A stretch of DNA of 64,000 bases from Balneolaceae bacterium UBA3186. Lineage in GTDB: Bacteria > Bacteroidota > Rhodothermia > Balneolales > Balneolaceae. The position numbers and the translations under genes are program-made. The stretch spans positions 816 to 64,815 of the forward strand of contig DEXK01000017.1 of the NCBI GenBank assembly GCA_002364085.1, written 5' to 3'. A model generated the notes under the pieces. The model made no database searches. It was given only the letters and a program-made list of their open reading frames with translations, and had not been told where the DNA came from. Positions within the stretch are counted from its first letter, which is position 1, and every line of letters begins with the position of its first letter. Below, piece by piece: positions 45,609-53,953 of this stretch.

Positions 45609-46103
45609 CTAATCCTCATACCAAAGAACGGCAGCCGCAAACGTAGCAGCACACTTAGTAACCTGATGTTCAACACCAACAAACTTGATCTCTTTAAGAG
45701 CTCTCTTTCTATATTCGAAGGCGTCCACAACCATTTGCTTCACAATAGTTTCCACATATTCCAAACGGGTATGATCTTCGAATTCCATGATCACTCCGGG
45801 TTGCGTTTCATCTTCAGGAATTCCAACAGCAATTGCAGAAGCGATCCACATTTGTGGAGTTTGCGAATCAATATGAGCATACGCTAATGGAATTAATCCA
45901 CCGCCCGGTAATTCTATTTCATCTCTGGAAACTTCCTTTGCGCCCGGAGGACAGATACTACTCATTCTCATAAGATTGGTATCTCCAACTCCTGCCTCAA
46001 GCAGTGCATTATCAAAAGCGTTCAATCTTGTATTTCCTTCCGCCGCCCCTGAAACCAAACAATATACGTTCGGGGTTTCTACCATTGTCATCTTAGACTT
46101 CAT
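45609..46103 (-). CDS. pdaD: Pyruvoyl-dependent arginine decarboxylase
   Basis: A 164-residue PvlArgDC proenzyme that makes agmatine from arginine. The self-cleavage site is the Ser48-Ser49 pair in RMSSICPPGAKE; the second Ser becomes the pyruvoyl cofactor. Other conserved pieces are LVSGAAEGNTRLNAFD (about 17-32) and the C-terminal KCAATFAAAVLWYED. The length is normal. It lies between speD and speE on one strand, so the operon runs from arginine and SAM toward a polyamine. The gap to speD is 6 bp. Confidence 0.94.
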   Translation of the reverse strand: MKSKMTMVETPNVYCLVSGAAEGNTRLNAFDNALLEAGVGDTNLMRMSSICPPGAKEVSRDEIELPGGGLIPLAYAHIDSQTPQMWIASAIAVGIPEDETQPGVIMEFEDHTRLEYVETIVKQMVVDAFEYRKRALKEIKFVGVEHQVTKCAATFAAAVLWYED

Positions 46104-46109
46104 TCTATC

Positions 46110-46517
46110 TTAATTCTCTTTTACTGTTTCTGTTGAAGGTTTGAAAAGCAATCTTTGTCCTTGTGGTACTTTGAATAAACCCCTCTTCATTTCCATACTG
46201 GATATATTTTTGGAAGAAAACGCTTCCTTTAGAAATTCCTGGATCAACCAGGGATCGATCGTATCACCGCAGGTAAAAATATCTACTGCCGCATAATTAT
46301 ATTCCGGCCAGGTGTGTATGGCTACATGCGATTCAGCGATCACAACTACTCCACTAACGCCATAAGGACTGAATTTGTGGAAATTATGCGAAATAATGGT
46401 CGCATTAGCTTCCTTTGTAGCGTTAAGCATTGCTTCTTCAATAAATTCAACATCATTTATTGAGGAGCTGTCGCAATCATAAAATTCAACTAAGATCTGT
46501 CTTCCAAGTGCTTCCAA
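46110..46517 (-). CDS. speD: S-adenosylmethionine decarboxylase proenzyme
   Basis: A 135-residue class 1B (Thermotoga/Bacillus SpeH-type) enzyme giving decarboxylated SAM. Numbering falls in register with the Thermotoga protein: the cleavage site Glu62-Ser63 (AESHVAIHTWPE), Ser55 and His68 needed for processing, and Cys83 in DIFTCGD are all present. The start is TTG, giving LGRQILVEFYDCD. First gene of the speD-pdaD-speE operon, divergent from the E1 gene by 140 bp. Confidence 0.94.
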   Translation of the reverse strand: MEALGRQILVEFYDCDSSSINDVEFIEEAMLNATKEANATIISHNFHKFSPYGVSGVVVIAESHVAIHTWPEYNYAAVDIFTCGDTIDPWLIQEFLKEAFSSKNISSMEMKRGLFKVPQGQRLLFKPSTETVKEN

Positions 46518-46657
46518 TAATCAGGATAGTTAAAAAATTAATAGTATGGATTAACCGCTTTGGTTATTATTGATGAACAGTTATACTTAAAAAAAGTTCA
46601 AAAATTTCATCAATCTTTTTTCAAAGTCCCCAAGATACGGATATTTCTAAAAATTCA

Positions 46658-48640
46658 ATGATTAAGACTTCTAAAAAAATTTCGAAAGCTAAAGCGATTG
46701 AAATTTATACTTCACTCCTTCTTCCTCGACAGATCGAGGAACGCATGCTGAACCTTCTCAGACAAAACAAGATCAGTAAATGGTTTTCAGGAATTGGTCA
46801 GGAGGCCGTCGCTGTTGGTGTCACAATTTCTTCCAAAAAAGAAGACTTCATCCTGCCGATGCACCGGAATCTTGGTGTGTTTACCAGCCGAAAAGTCCCT
46901 TTCTACCCATTATTCTGTCAACTTTTTGGTAAAGCGGATGGATTCAGTGGTGGACGCGAACGCTCTTTCCATTTCGGAACCCTGGAGCATAACATCGTTG
47001 GAATGATCTCTCATTTAGCCGCAATGATGCCGGTGGCAGATGGGCTTGCATTAGCTTCAAAGGTTCGTAATGAAGATTCTGTAGCTTTCTCTTTTTGTGG
47101 TGATGGCGCTACTAGCGAAGGTGATTTTCATGAAGCACTGAATTTAGCAGCCGTCTGGAAACTTCCTGTTGTCTTTGTTATTGAGAACAACGGATACGGG
47201 CTTTCCACTCCAACAAATGAGCAATTTGCCTGCGAAAAACTTTCTGATCGTGCCAAAGGGTATGGAATGAAAGGCTTTCATATCGATGGGAATAATATCC
47301 TTGAAGTAATGGAAACCGTTGAAAAAGCCCGAAAACTGGCTTTAAAAGGTGAGCCCGTTTTGATAGAAGCCAAAACCTTTCGCATGCGTGGACACGAAGA
47401 AGCTTCCGGAACCCATTACGTTCCTGATATTTTATTCAAAGACTGGGCTGAAAAAGACCCTATTCTAAGGTTTGAGCAATTCTTAGAAAAAGAAGGATTT
47501 GCAGACCAAAAAGAGTTTGAGAAGATCAAAGAAGAAGTAAAAGCTTCCTTCAAAGAAGATCTGGATAAGGCGTTAAAAGCTGATGAACCGGTTTGGGACA
47601 AGAAAAAGGAATTGGGAGCGGTTTATGCGGAAGCACCGACTTCAAAACCTACTCCCAGCAATGGTAAAAAGGTAGAACGTAGATTTGTAGATGCCATTCA
47701 GGCCGGATTGAAGCAAGCGTTTGAAGAAGATGATTCTACCATTATTCTAGGACAGGATATTGCAGAATATGGCGGAGTGTTTAAGATCACTGAAGGCTTC
47801 TTAGAACAGTTCGGCACTGACAGAGTACGTAATACTCCAATAATTGAGTCGGGAGCCTTAGGAGCTGCACTAGGACTTTCTTACGCCGGAATGAATCCTG
47901 TAGTGGAGATGCAGTTCTCTGATTTCATTTCTTGTGGATTTAATCAGATCGTGAATAATATTGCAAAATCTCATTACCGATGGAGTCCTGCTGTAAATAT
48001 GACCATTCGCGCTCCTCATGGTGGTGGAGTTGGTGCCGGACCATTTCATTCCCAATCTCCGGAAGGTTGGTTTATGCAAATCCCCGGTTTAAAAGTTGTG
48101 GTTCCGGCTACCGTTGAAGATGCTCAGAATTTGCTGTACAGTTCTATGTTCGATCCGAACCCAGTGTTATTCTTTGAGCACAAAAAACTGTACCGTAGTA
48201 TTCGTGAAGATGTTTCCGAAAAAGCGGTGTATGAACCACTCGGAAAAGCTAAAGTTCGCAGAGAAGGAACTGATGCCACAATCGTTACTTACGGTATGGG
48301 CGTTTGGTGGGCATTGGAAACAGCAGAAGAATTAGCCAAGCAAGGAATCTCACTGGAAGTGATCGATCTGCGAACCCTCCTTCCCCTCGATCTGGAAACG
48401 ATCAAGACATCTGTTGCCAAAACTCACAAAGTGTTGCTATTACAAGAACCTTCTCTAACGATGGGACCAATGGCTGAAATCTCAGCGCTGATCTCCGAAC
48501 ATTGCTTCGAAGAACTGGATGCCCCTGTAATCAGATGTGGCTCTTTGGATATGCCCATACCCTTCAACAAAGCACTGGAAGATGAGTTTTTGAACATCCA
48601 ATTGTTGAACACCCAACTGGAGAAGTTGCTGAGCTATTAA
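46658..48640 (+). CDS. Fused 2-oxoacid dehydrogenase E1 (alpha + beta), BCKDH-like
   Basis: A 660-residue thiamine-diphosphate enzyme in which alpha and beta subunits are fused. Alpha half: GQEAVAVGV (near 47-55), MHRNLG, and the TPP/Mg motif GDGATSEGDFHEALN (near 147) with the ENNGYGLSTP close. After a Lys/Pro-rich linker (about 325-345), the beta half has LGQDIAEYGGVFKITEGF, IRAPHGGGVGAGPFHSQSPEGW and ALETAEELAKQGISLEVIDLRTL. The pattern fits branched-chain 2-oxoacid (2-oxoisovalerate) dehydrogenase E1 better than PDH. E2 and E3 genes are not adjacent. Confidence 0.92.
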   Translation: MIKTSKKISKAKAIEIYTSLLLPRQIEERMLNLLRQNKISKWFSGIGQEAVAVGVTISSKKEDFILPMHRNLGVFTSRKVPFYPLFCQLFGKADGFSGGRERSFHFGTLEHNIVGMISHLAAMMPVADGLALASKVRNEDSVAFSFCGDGATSEGDFHEALNLAAVWKLPVVFVIENNGYGLSTPTNEQFACEKLSDRAKGYGMKGFHIDGNNILEVMETVEKARKLALKGEPVLIEAKTFRMRGHEEASGTHYVPDILFKDWAEKDPILRFEQFLEKEGFADQKEFEKIKEEVKASFKEDLDKALKADEPVWDKKKELGAVYAEAPTSKPTPSNGKKVERRFVDAIQAGLKQAFEEDDSTIILGQDIAEYGGVFKITEGFLEQFGTDRVRNTPIIESGALGAALGLSYAGMNPVVEMQFSDFISCGFNQIVNNIAKSHYRWSPAVNMTIRAPHGGGVGAGPFHSQSPEGWFMQIPGLKVVVPATVEDAQNLLYSSMFDPNPVLFFEHKKLYRSIREDVSEKAVYEPLGKAKVRREGTDATIVTYGMGVWWALETAEELAKQGISLEVIDLRTLLPLDLETIKTSVAKTHKVLLLQEPSLTMGPMAEISALISEHCFEELDAPVIRCGSLDMPIPFNKALEDEFLNIQLLNTQLEKLLSY

Positions 48641-48708
48641 TTTTATTTTTATTAATTTATGTTTTTTAATGACTTATGAAAATTTATTAAAAAAAATACT
48701 GTATAAAA

Positions 48709-48750
48709 GAATAAATATGGAATAAATTTGGAATAATTTTACTACATTTG
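48709..48750 (+). promoter_or_regulatory. Three 11-bp direct repeats and a TACATTTG box before the XRE module
   Basis: GAATAAATATG (48709), GAATAAATTTG (48720) and GAATAATTTTA (48731) repeat with an exact 11-bp step, about one DNA helical turn. Immediately after, TACATTTG (48743-48750) matches the TAnnTTTG promoter box of Bacteroidota. Located 31 bp before the 48782 ATG. Likely binding sites for the XRE protein encoded downstream; this is inference. Confidence 0.5.
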
Positions 48751-48781
48751 TTACGTAAATTTAAATTCAACTATTGGTCAA

Positions 48782-49357
48782 ATGAGAATAGAACAATTAG
48801 GGCTTTTTCGAAGCAAAGAAGATTTTAACTCAAATGATTTAGAATCTGAATCCAATCAGATTTTTTTCAAACAATTAGGTTTATCAGTTGCTAAAGGTTT
48901 TAATAATTTTAGCCAGCAAAATATCATTAACTATGATTCTTCAACTAAAGCAGCAATGTTGAATAATGATATAACAAAAGAGATTGAAAAGAACTGTACT
49001 TTTCATGGTTTTAATTTTGTTCAATCATTATCAAATACTAAAAGATGTTTGGGAATCTTGAATTCTAAGTATGTAGTTCTTTTCAAAAAATCTCCTGTTT
49101 CAAACATTAAAACGAAACAAAATGATTTGATTAAAACGCAAAAGTTAAGTAAGCATGCAATTTTTGCTTCTTACACTGTTGATGAATTTTGGAGTAAAAT
49201 TGAAAAACTTGAAATTATTTACTTTCATGGAAAAAAAATTATTTACTCACTTAATCTTTCTAATTATCTAACTATTGCCTCACCTATGGAAGTTGTAAAA
49301 GATTCATTACCTACTCCATCTGTGAAACTAAAAACAAAAAAGACATCTGAAAAATAA
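48782..49357 (+). CDS. Unknown protein paired with an XRE-ImmA/IrrE gene
   Basis: A 191-residue protein with no family that I can name. It is Lys/Asn/Ser/Phe-rich and AT-rich, with no signal or membrane helix. Features are an N-terminal segment IEQLGLFRSKEDFNSND, a middle strand CLGILNSKYVVLFKKSP, and a basic Lys/Thr tail (SVKLKTKKTSEK). Its stop codon is separated from the next gene's ATG by one base. A small unknown protein directly before an XRE-ImmA/IrrE gene is the layout of some predicted toxin-antitoxin or phage-type regulatory pairs. Foreign-like base use supports acquisition. Function unknown. Confidence 0.7.
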   Translation: MRIEQLGLFRSKEDFNSNDLESESNQIFFKQLGLSVAKGFNNFSQQNIINYDSSTKAAMLNNDITKEIEKNCTFHGFNFVQSLSNTKRCLGILNSKYVVLFKKSPVSNIKTKQNDLIKTQKLSKHAIFASYTVDEFWSKIEKLEIIYFHGKKIIYSLNLSNYLTIASPMEVVKDSLPTPSVKLKTKKTSEK

Positions 49358-49358
49358 A

Positions 49359-50417
49359 ATGACCTCAGTTTTTAATCCTAGTATGCTAATCCTTGCTAGA
49401 GAGTCTAGAGGATTGACTCAGTCTAAGCTTTCTGAACTAATTGGATTATCTCAAGGTAAATTATCTAAAGTAGAGAAAGGCCTTCAAACTTTACCTGAAG
49501 ATATGCTAGAAGATATCGCTAAAAAATTAGCCTATCCAATCAATTTCTTTTTTCAAACTACTCCTACTTCCCCTGTTAGTCACTATTATTATCGTAAGAA
49601 AATTACTATTCCCCAGAAAACGATAATGCAAATTGAGTCATCAATAAAAGTATGCAGGCGTAATATTGACATTCTTACTGAATCAATTGAGTTACCAGAA
49701 TTCCCATTACCAACTTTTGATTCATCACTAGAAACACCAGAAGAAATTTCTAGAAAAGTCCGTTACATACTTAATTTACCAAGGGGACCAATTCAAAACT
49801 TAACTAAGCTTGTTGAAAATCTGGGAATATTAGTTTTTAAAGTTGATTTCCTGCATGATAAAATGGATGGGCTTTCAACTGTAAGTGAAAAGGGAAATCA
49901 TATTATATTTTTGAATTCTAGTATGTCAAATGATCGTCAGAGATTTTCTCTAGCCCATGAATTAGGACATATAGTTATGCACTTTGACTTACCCTCACCT
50001 ACTGTTGATGTAGAAGATGAAGCCAATCGTTTTGCTTCTGAGTTTCTTATGCCAGAAGAGGATATTAAGCCCTCACTTCGTTATCTAAACTTTTCCAAGC
50101 TTGGCGATCTTAAACGATATTGGAAAGTTTCAATGAAATCTCTTGTTTATAGAGCAAAAATACTTAAAACCATTACAGAAAAGCAGTATAGAAATTTCCA
50201 AATAAACTTTTCTCGAAAAAAGATAAACATTAATGAGCCTATACTGTTACCAGAAGAAGAACCATTTCTTATTAAAGAAATAATTCGGCTTCATCTTCAA
50301 AATCTGAATTATTCAATTGATGAGTTATCCGATTCTCTCTTTTTATTGAGACAAGAATTTGAAGAATTATTTATGGCTTTTAATAAGCCTAAATTAAAAA
50401 TCCATAGAATACAATAA
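49359..50417 (+). CDS. XRE-family regulator fused to ImmA/IrrE metallopeptidase
   Basis: A 352-residue protein. Residues about 7-62 are an XRE helix-turn-helix (LARESRGLTQSKLSELIGLSQGKLSKVEKG). Residues about 130-240 are the COG2856 zinc peptidase domain: HELGH at 200-204 and the third-ligand region EDEANRFASEFLMP at 220-233. A ~110-residue helical tail follows. In the family (ImmA of ICEBs1, IrrE of Deinococcus, PezA-like regulators) such proteins cleave or sense repressors, and Xre-COG2856 fusions have been proposed as antitoxins. It is coupled to the unknown gene upstream. Confidence 0.88.
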   Translation: MTSVFNPSMLILARESRGLTQSKLSELIGLSQGKLSKVEKGLQTLPEDMLEDIAKKLAYPINFFFQTTPTSPVSHYYYRKKITIPQKTIMQIESSIKVCRRNIDILTESIELPEFPLPTFDSSLETPEEISRKVRYILNLPRGPIQNLTKLVENLGILVFKVDFLHDKMDGLSTVSEKGNHIIFLNSSMSNDRQRFSLAHELGHIVMHFDLPSPTVDVEDEANRFASEFLMPEEDIKPSLRYLNFSKLGDLKRYWKVSMKSLVYRAKILKTITEKQYRNFQINFSRKKININEPILLPEEEPFLIKEIIRLHLQNLNYSIDELSDSLFLLRQEFEELFMAFNKPKLKIHRIQ

Positions 50418-50424
50418 CAATCTC

Positions 50425-50469
50425 TCTCCCAAGTTCCTGCTTGGGAGAACCAGAAGGAGCTCTTGCTCC
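50425..50469. repeat. Pair of hairpins after the XRE-ImmA gene
   Basis: TCTCCCAAG pairs perfectly with CTTGGGAGA around a 6-nt loop (50425-50448), and GGAGC pairs with GCTCC (50456-50469). There is no T-run, so a terminator role is unsure; the GC-rich look against the AT-rich flank suggests a dispersed repeat element. Confidence 0.5.
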
Positions 50470-50524
50470 ATCTAAATCAAACTAGAACCGGGAGATCACT
50501 TCGCACCGCTCATGAATGGTTTAA

Positions 50525-50589
50525 TGATACAAACCCTCTTGTTTCATTTTTATTGAAACATATTGCATTGTTTCATTTTTTTTGATACA
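50525..50589 (+). promoter_or_regulatory. Five-half-site operator array upstream of satD
   Basis: Five 7-bp half-sites: TGATACA (50525), TGTTTCA (50540), TGAAACA (50554), TGTTTCA (50569) and TGATACA (50583). Start-to-start steps are 15, 14, 15 and 14 bp. Adjacent pairs form inverted repeats such as TGTTTCA-N7-TGAAACA. The last site ends 7 bp before the ATG. The regularity points to cooperative binding of a dimeric repressor over the promoter. The regulator is not identifiable from this window. Confidence 0.7.
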
Positions 50590-50596
50590 ATACAAC

Positions 50597-51235
50597 ATGC
50601 CTAAAAAACAACATAGCTATCCCATATTTATGGGAGATGTAGTTAACAGCTCAGATTATGACGGAGAGGTGCTCAGCAAAGGACTGAAAGAGCTTGTTGA
50701 AAGTACTAACAAGAAGTTCAGCAAAGACATCCTCTCTCCTCTTACCATTACCTTGGGGGATGAATTTCAAGGTGTGCTGAACTCAGTATCAACAGGAATA
50801 GATCTGCTTTTTCATCTTGAAGAAGAATTGCTGATCACAGAACCTGATTTTAAACTTCATTACGTGCTTCTTCTGGGCGAGATCGAGACGGAAATAAATC
50901 CCGATATAGCATATGAAATGATGGGTAAAGGCTTAACAGAAGCCCGAAAAATGCTTTCATCCAAAAAAAGAAATCGTAAGCGTTTCCGATTTAAGCTTCA
51001 GAATAAAGAACAAACAGAGCAACTTTCAAAAATATTTGAAGTATTGGATACGATCATCCTGAACTGGAAAAAAGAAGATTATCCTTTGATACTGGATATG
51101 ATCAACAACGACAACAATAGTGAAGTGGGCGATCTTCATGATAAAAACCGCGATCAGATCTGGAAAAGACGAAAAACTTTGATGATCAATGAGTATAATC
51201 TGCTAAAGGATTTCATCAAAACATACATCAAATAA
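50597..51235 (+). CDS. SatD-family protein
   Basis: A 212-residue protein taken from ATG 50597 (an in-frame TTG five codons upstream lies inside the operator array). The N-terminal PIFMGDVVNSSD and the PLTITLGDEFQGVL segment (about 45-60) match the SatD family (PF16264), named from a Streptococcus mutans acid-tolerance gene; the biochemical role is unknown. The nucleotide-cyclase-like GDxxxS and GDEF elements hint at a palm-type fold. It is co-transcribed with a small membrane protein gene 2 bp downstream and is presumably controlled by the five-half-site array. Confidence 0.8.
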   Translation: MPKKQHSYPIFMGDVVNSSDYDGEVLSKGLKELVESTNKKFSKDILSPLTITLGDEFQGVLNSVSTGIDLLFHLEEELLITEPDFKLHYVLLLGEIETEINPDIAYEMMGKGLTEARKMLSSKKRNRKRFRFKLQNKEQTEQLSKIFEVLDTIILNWKKEDYPLILDMINNDNNSEVGDLHDKNRDQIWKRRKTLMINEYNLLKDFIKTYIK

Positions 51236-51237
51236 CT

Positions 51238-51558
51238 ATGATTGGAGATATGCTCGTTGGTTGGTTAGTGATGGAATTGTTCGCTAATATTTTGATCAAC
51301 GTTATTCTGGGACATTCAAATACAAGCTGGAGCTCGTTTGGCAAAGGCGTGTTGGAAAGAATATTTCTGTCTGTAGGTATTCTAGCAGGCTACCCACACG
51401 TGATCATCGCCTTTGGAGCATTGAAAATAGGTACACGTTTACACGAGGACAAAAACTCCAAAATCTCTAACGATTATTTTCTAGTTGGTAATTTTATATC
51501 ACTGTTAGCAGTTGTAATATACGTGTATATCTGCTTCAATTATTTTGGATGGGGATAA
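51238..51558 (+). CDS. Small membrane protein of the satD operon
   Basis: A 106-residue protein with three hydrophobic segments: residues about 6-24 (VGWLVMELFANILINVIL), 42-62 (FLSVGILAGYPHVIIAFGALK) and 82-102 (VGNFISLLAVVIYVYICF). It also has a short charged loop HEDKNSK. No family is recognised. The ATG follows the satD stop by two bases, so it is translated from the same transcript. SatD genes in other bacteria are often next to a membrane protein, which supports a functional pair. Confidence 0.72.
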   Translation: MIGDMLVGWLVMELFANILINVILGHSNTSWSSFGKGVLERIFLSVGILAGYPHVIIAFGALKIGTRLHEDKNSKISNDYFLVGNFISLLAVVIYVYICFNYFGWG

Positions 51559-51593
51559 AAAAACAACATAAAATATATAACTCCGGTTGATTA

Positions 51594-52691
51594 ATGAGTA
51601 AAGCAGAAACAGCAAAAGCTGAAGATTCGTTAACAGATTATCCCTTAGAGCCTTTTTTTAATGACAGCCACGATCTGTTTTGTATAGCAGGCTTTGATGG
51701 TTTTTTCAGAAAAGTCAATCCTGCAGTTAGCAGAGTGCTGGGTTTCTCAGAAGAGGAACTTTATTCCCGATCTATAAAATCTTTTATACATCCACTTGAT
51801 CAGGAACACACCTGGAAATACAGAAAAAGACTTATCAGCGGGTTAGGGTTTAAGAAATACGAGAACCGATATCTTACTAAAAGCGGCGAAACCGTTTGGC
51901 TTTCATGGACTTCAATTCCGGTAGATCAATATGGTGTGGTTTATGCAGTAGCAAAAGACATTACTCAGGCAAAACAAAGAGAAGAAGAACGAAATGAGTT
52001 AATTACAAATCTGACTCACATCAATAAGGAACTGAAAAATATCACTTATACAACTTCTCATGATCTTAGAACACCGGTAAGCAACCTTATGTCTGTGTTT
52101 AGCTTATTGGATTTAAGTAAGATCCAGGATGATGAAACTCTAGAGTTTATAAATATTCTAAAGTCTGCAACAGACCAACTTCGAAACACTTTGAACGATT
52201 ATGTAGATATTCTGAATAAAAAGAATTCGGTTTATTCTGAAATATCAATTAACAGCCTTAGTGAAACGGTTGAAGAAGTAATAAACTCAGTTAACGCACT
52301 GATTAAAGAAACAAACACTGTTATAAAAACCGACATTTCTACGGATATATCTATTCCGTTTAACCGGGGAAATTTAAAGAGTGTCATACTGAATCTGCTA
52401 ACTAACTCAATTAAGTATGCGCATCCGGAAAGGAATGCAGTTATTACAATAAAGGCGGTAGAAGAAAGCAATAAAGTAACCTTAACATTCAGAGATAACG
52501 GTATCGGTTTCGACAGCGAAGCAAATGCTGACAGGATTTTTGAGCTGAACCAAAAATTTCATGATCATGAAGACAGTAAAGGCGTTGGGCTTTATCTTGT
52601 ACATAACCATGTAACAAACATGGGCGGCAAAATTTCTGTGAATAGTACCATCAATAAAGGCACTACTTTTACTATTACTTTCAAGAAATAG
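51594..52691 (+). CDS. PAS-domain sensor histidine kinase
   Basis: A 365-residue cytoplasmic kinase without membrane segments. A PAS/PAC domain covers residues about 22-135 (DLFCIAGFDGFFRKVNPAVSRVLGFSEEEL, AVAKDITQAKQREEE). A HisKA-like helix pair with phospho-acceptor His in TTSHDLRTPVSNL is near 155, and the HATPase domain has N box LLTNSIKYAHPE, G1 FRDNGIGFD and G2 GVGLYLVHNHV. No response regulator gene is adjacent. It is an orphan kinase of the kind common in Bacteroidota, sensing a soluble ligand or redox state. Confidence 0.88.
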   Translation: MSKAETAKAEDSLTDYPLEPFFNDSHDLFCIAGFDGFFRKVNPAVSRVLGFSEEELYSRSIKSFIHPLDQEHTWKYRKRLISGLGFKKYENRYLTKSGETVWLSWTSIPVDQYGVVYAVAKDITQAKQREEERNELITNLTHINKELKNITYTTSHDLRTPVSNLMSVFSLLDLSKIQDDETLEFINILKSATDQLRNTLNDYVDILNKKNSVYSEISINSLSETVEEVINSVNALIKETNTVIKTDISTDISIPFNRGNLKSVILNLLTNSIKYAHPERNAVITIKAVEESNKVTLTFRDNGIGFDSEANADRIFELNQKFHDHEDSKGVGLYLVHNHVTNMGGKISVNSTINKGTTFTITFKK

Positions 52692-52788
52692 AAGATCTTA
52701 GACTCAGCTCTCCTTAAAGTTTCTGATTCAGAATCTATTGCTTCATTAAGAGTTCAGATGTAGATTCATGAAACTTAACATCCGAATA

Positions 52789-53916
52789 ATGAAAAAACTT
52801 GTTCTACTACCCTTTCTAGTGCTGATCAGCTATTCTTCTGTAAAAGCCTATCAAACTGAAGATCTAAAACATTTCTTTCAGGAGCTTTTAGATAATGCTA
52901 TTGAACAAGATTCTACCATCCCCGGAATTCTTTTGCATGTTGAAGCGCCTGACCTGGATCTCTTCTACTCAGCTTCTTCCGGAGTTTCTGATCTTTCAAC
53001 AAGAGCTCCTTTACCCGAAAATGGTACAGCCCGAATTGCCAGCAATACCAAAACCTATGTAGCAGTTTCTGTGTTAAGGCTTTGGGAACAAGGAAAACTT
53101 GAACTTGATGATCCTATCATTAAACACATCTCCGATAAGCACGCTCAAATTCTTAAAAGTGTTGGATATGATCTTATTAAAATTACTGTTCGACACCTGT
53201 TAACACATACTTCCGGATTATTTGATCATGCCGGTTCAAACACGTACATCGAAAAAGTATTTGCTGATCCTTCATATGAGTGGACCAGAACTGAACAAGT
53301 TCAGGGATGCGTTGATTGGGGCGACCCGTTATTTGAGCCGGGTGAACAATTCAGTTACTCTGATACCGGATATATTCTTCTTGGAGAGATCATCGAAAAG
53401 GTAACTGAAAAGTCTTTAGGAGAAGCTGTTCGTGAACTCATTGATTTCAAAAAACTTGATTTAAATGCAACCTGGTGGGAGAAAACTGAACAAAAACCCT
53501 CAACAGCACCGGACAGAATACATCAATACTTTCGAGAAATAGATACTTATAGTTTTGATCCATCTTTAGATTTTTATGGTGGTGGTGGGTTGGTTGCTAA
53601 CGCCAAAGACATAGCCAGATTTTATCAAGAATTATTTACAGGAAACGTTTTTGAGCAATCTTCCACTCTGGATACTATGATTACAAAAGTGAGTTTCCCA
53701 GAAGGTTATGCTCCTTCCAGTGATTACAGAATGGGAATCTTTTACTTCAACTTTAACGAAATGGACATGTATTCTCATTCAGGGTTCTGGAGCACTCAGG
53801 CTACTTACATTCCTGAATTAAATGCTTCGGTTTCTATTATCATTACTCAATTCGCAAAAGGGAGATTGATAAACAGACTTTTGATTGAAACTGCTGATTT
53901 GCTAAATGATCATTAA
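52789..53916 (+). CDS. Serine hydrolase, beta-lactamase (class C/DD-peptidase) family
   Basis: A 375-residue exported enzyme, with the start taken at the second in-frame ATG (52789) because a clean signal peptide KKLVLLPFLVLISYSSVKA begins there; an ATG seven codons upstream is possible. Catalytic elements: S-x-x-K in ASNTKTY (near residue 84), the Y-x-N equivalent YSDTGY (here Tyr-Ser-Asp), and a final HSGFWSTQ box. Members are esterases, peptidases or beta-lactamases; the substrate is open. The replacement of Asn by Asp in the second motif is common in esterase-type members. Confidence 0.82.
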   Translation: MKKLVLLPFLVLISYSSVKAYQTEDLKHFFQELLDNAIEQDSTIPGILLHVEAPDLDLFYSASSGVSDLSTRAPLPENGTARIASNTKTYVAVSVLRLWEQGKLELDDPIIKHISDKHAQILKSVGYDLIKITVRHLLTHTSGLFDHAGSNTYIEKVFADPSYEWTRTEQVQGCVDWGDPLFEPGEQFSYSDTGYILLGEIIEKVTEKSLGEAVRELIDFKKLDLNATWWEKTEQKPSTAPDRIHQYFREIDTYSFDPSLDFYGGGGLVANAKDIARFYQELFTGNVFEQSSTLDTMITKVSFPEGYAPSSDYRMGIFYFNFNEMDMYSHSGFWSTQATYIPELNASVSIIITQFAKGRLINRLLIETADLLNDH

Positions 53917-53953
53917 AGAAAATCAGGTCTATTTTTAGATCATTGTGACACTA

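Noticed and set aside
46110..46517. Possible loss of the catalytic Ser in SpeD, because the motif reads ESHVAIHTWPE where many relatives have Ser or Thr at the Ala position.
   Set aside because: Residue counting against the Thermotoga protein places the pyruvoyl Ser at position 63, the Ser of ESH, which is present; the Ala is position 66 and not catalytic.
50425..50469. Strong terminator after the XRE-ImmA gene.
   Set aside because: The hairpins are good but no T-run follows, so they are listed as a repeat instead.
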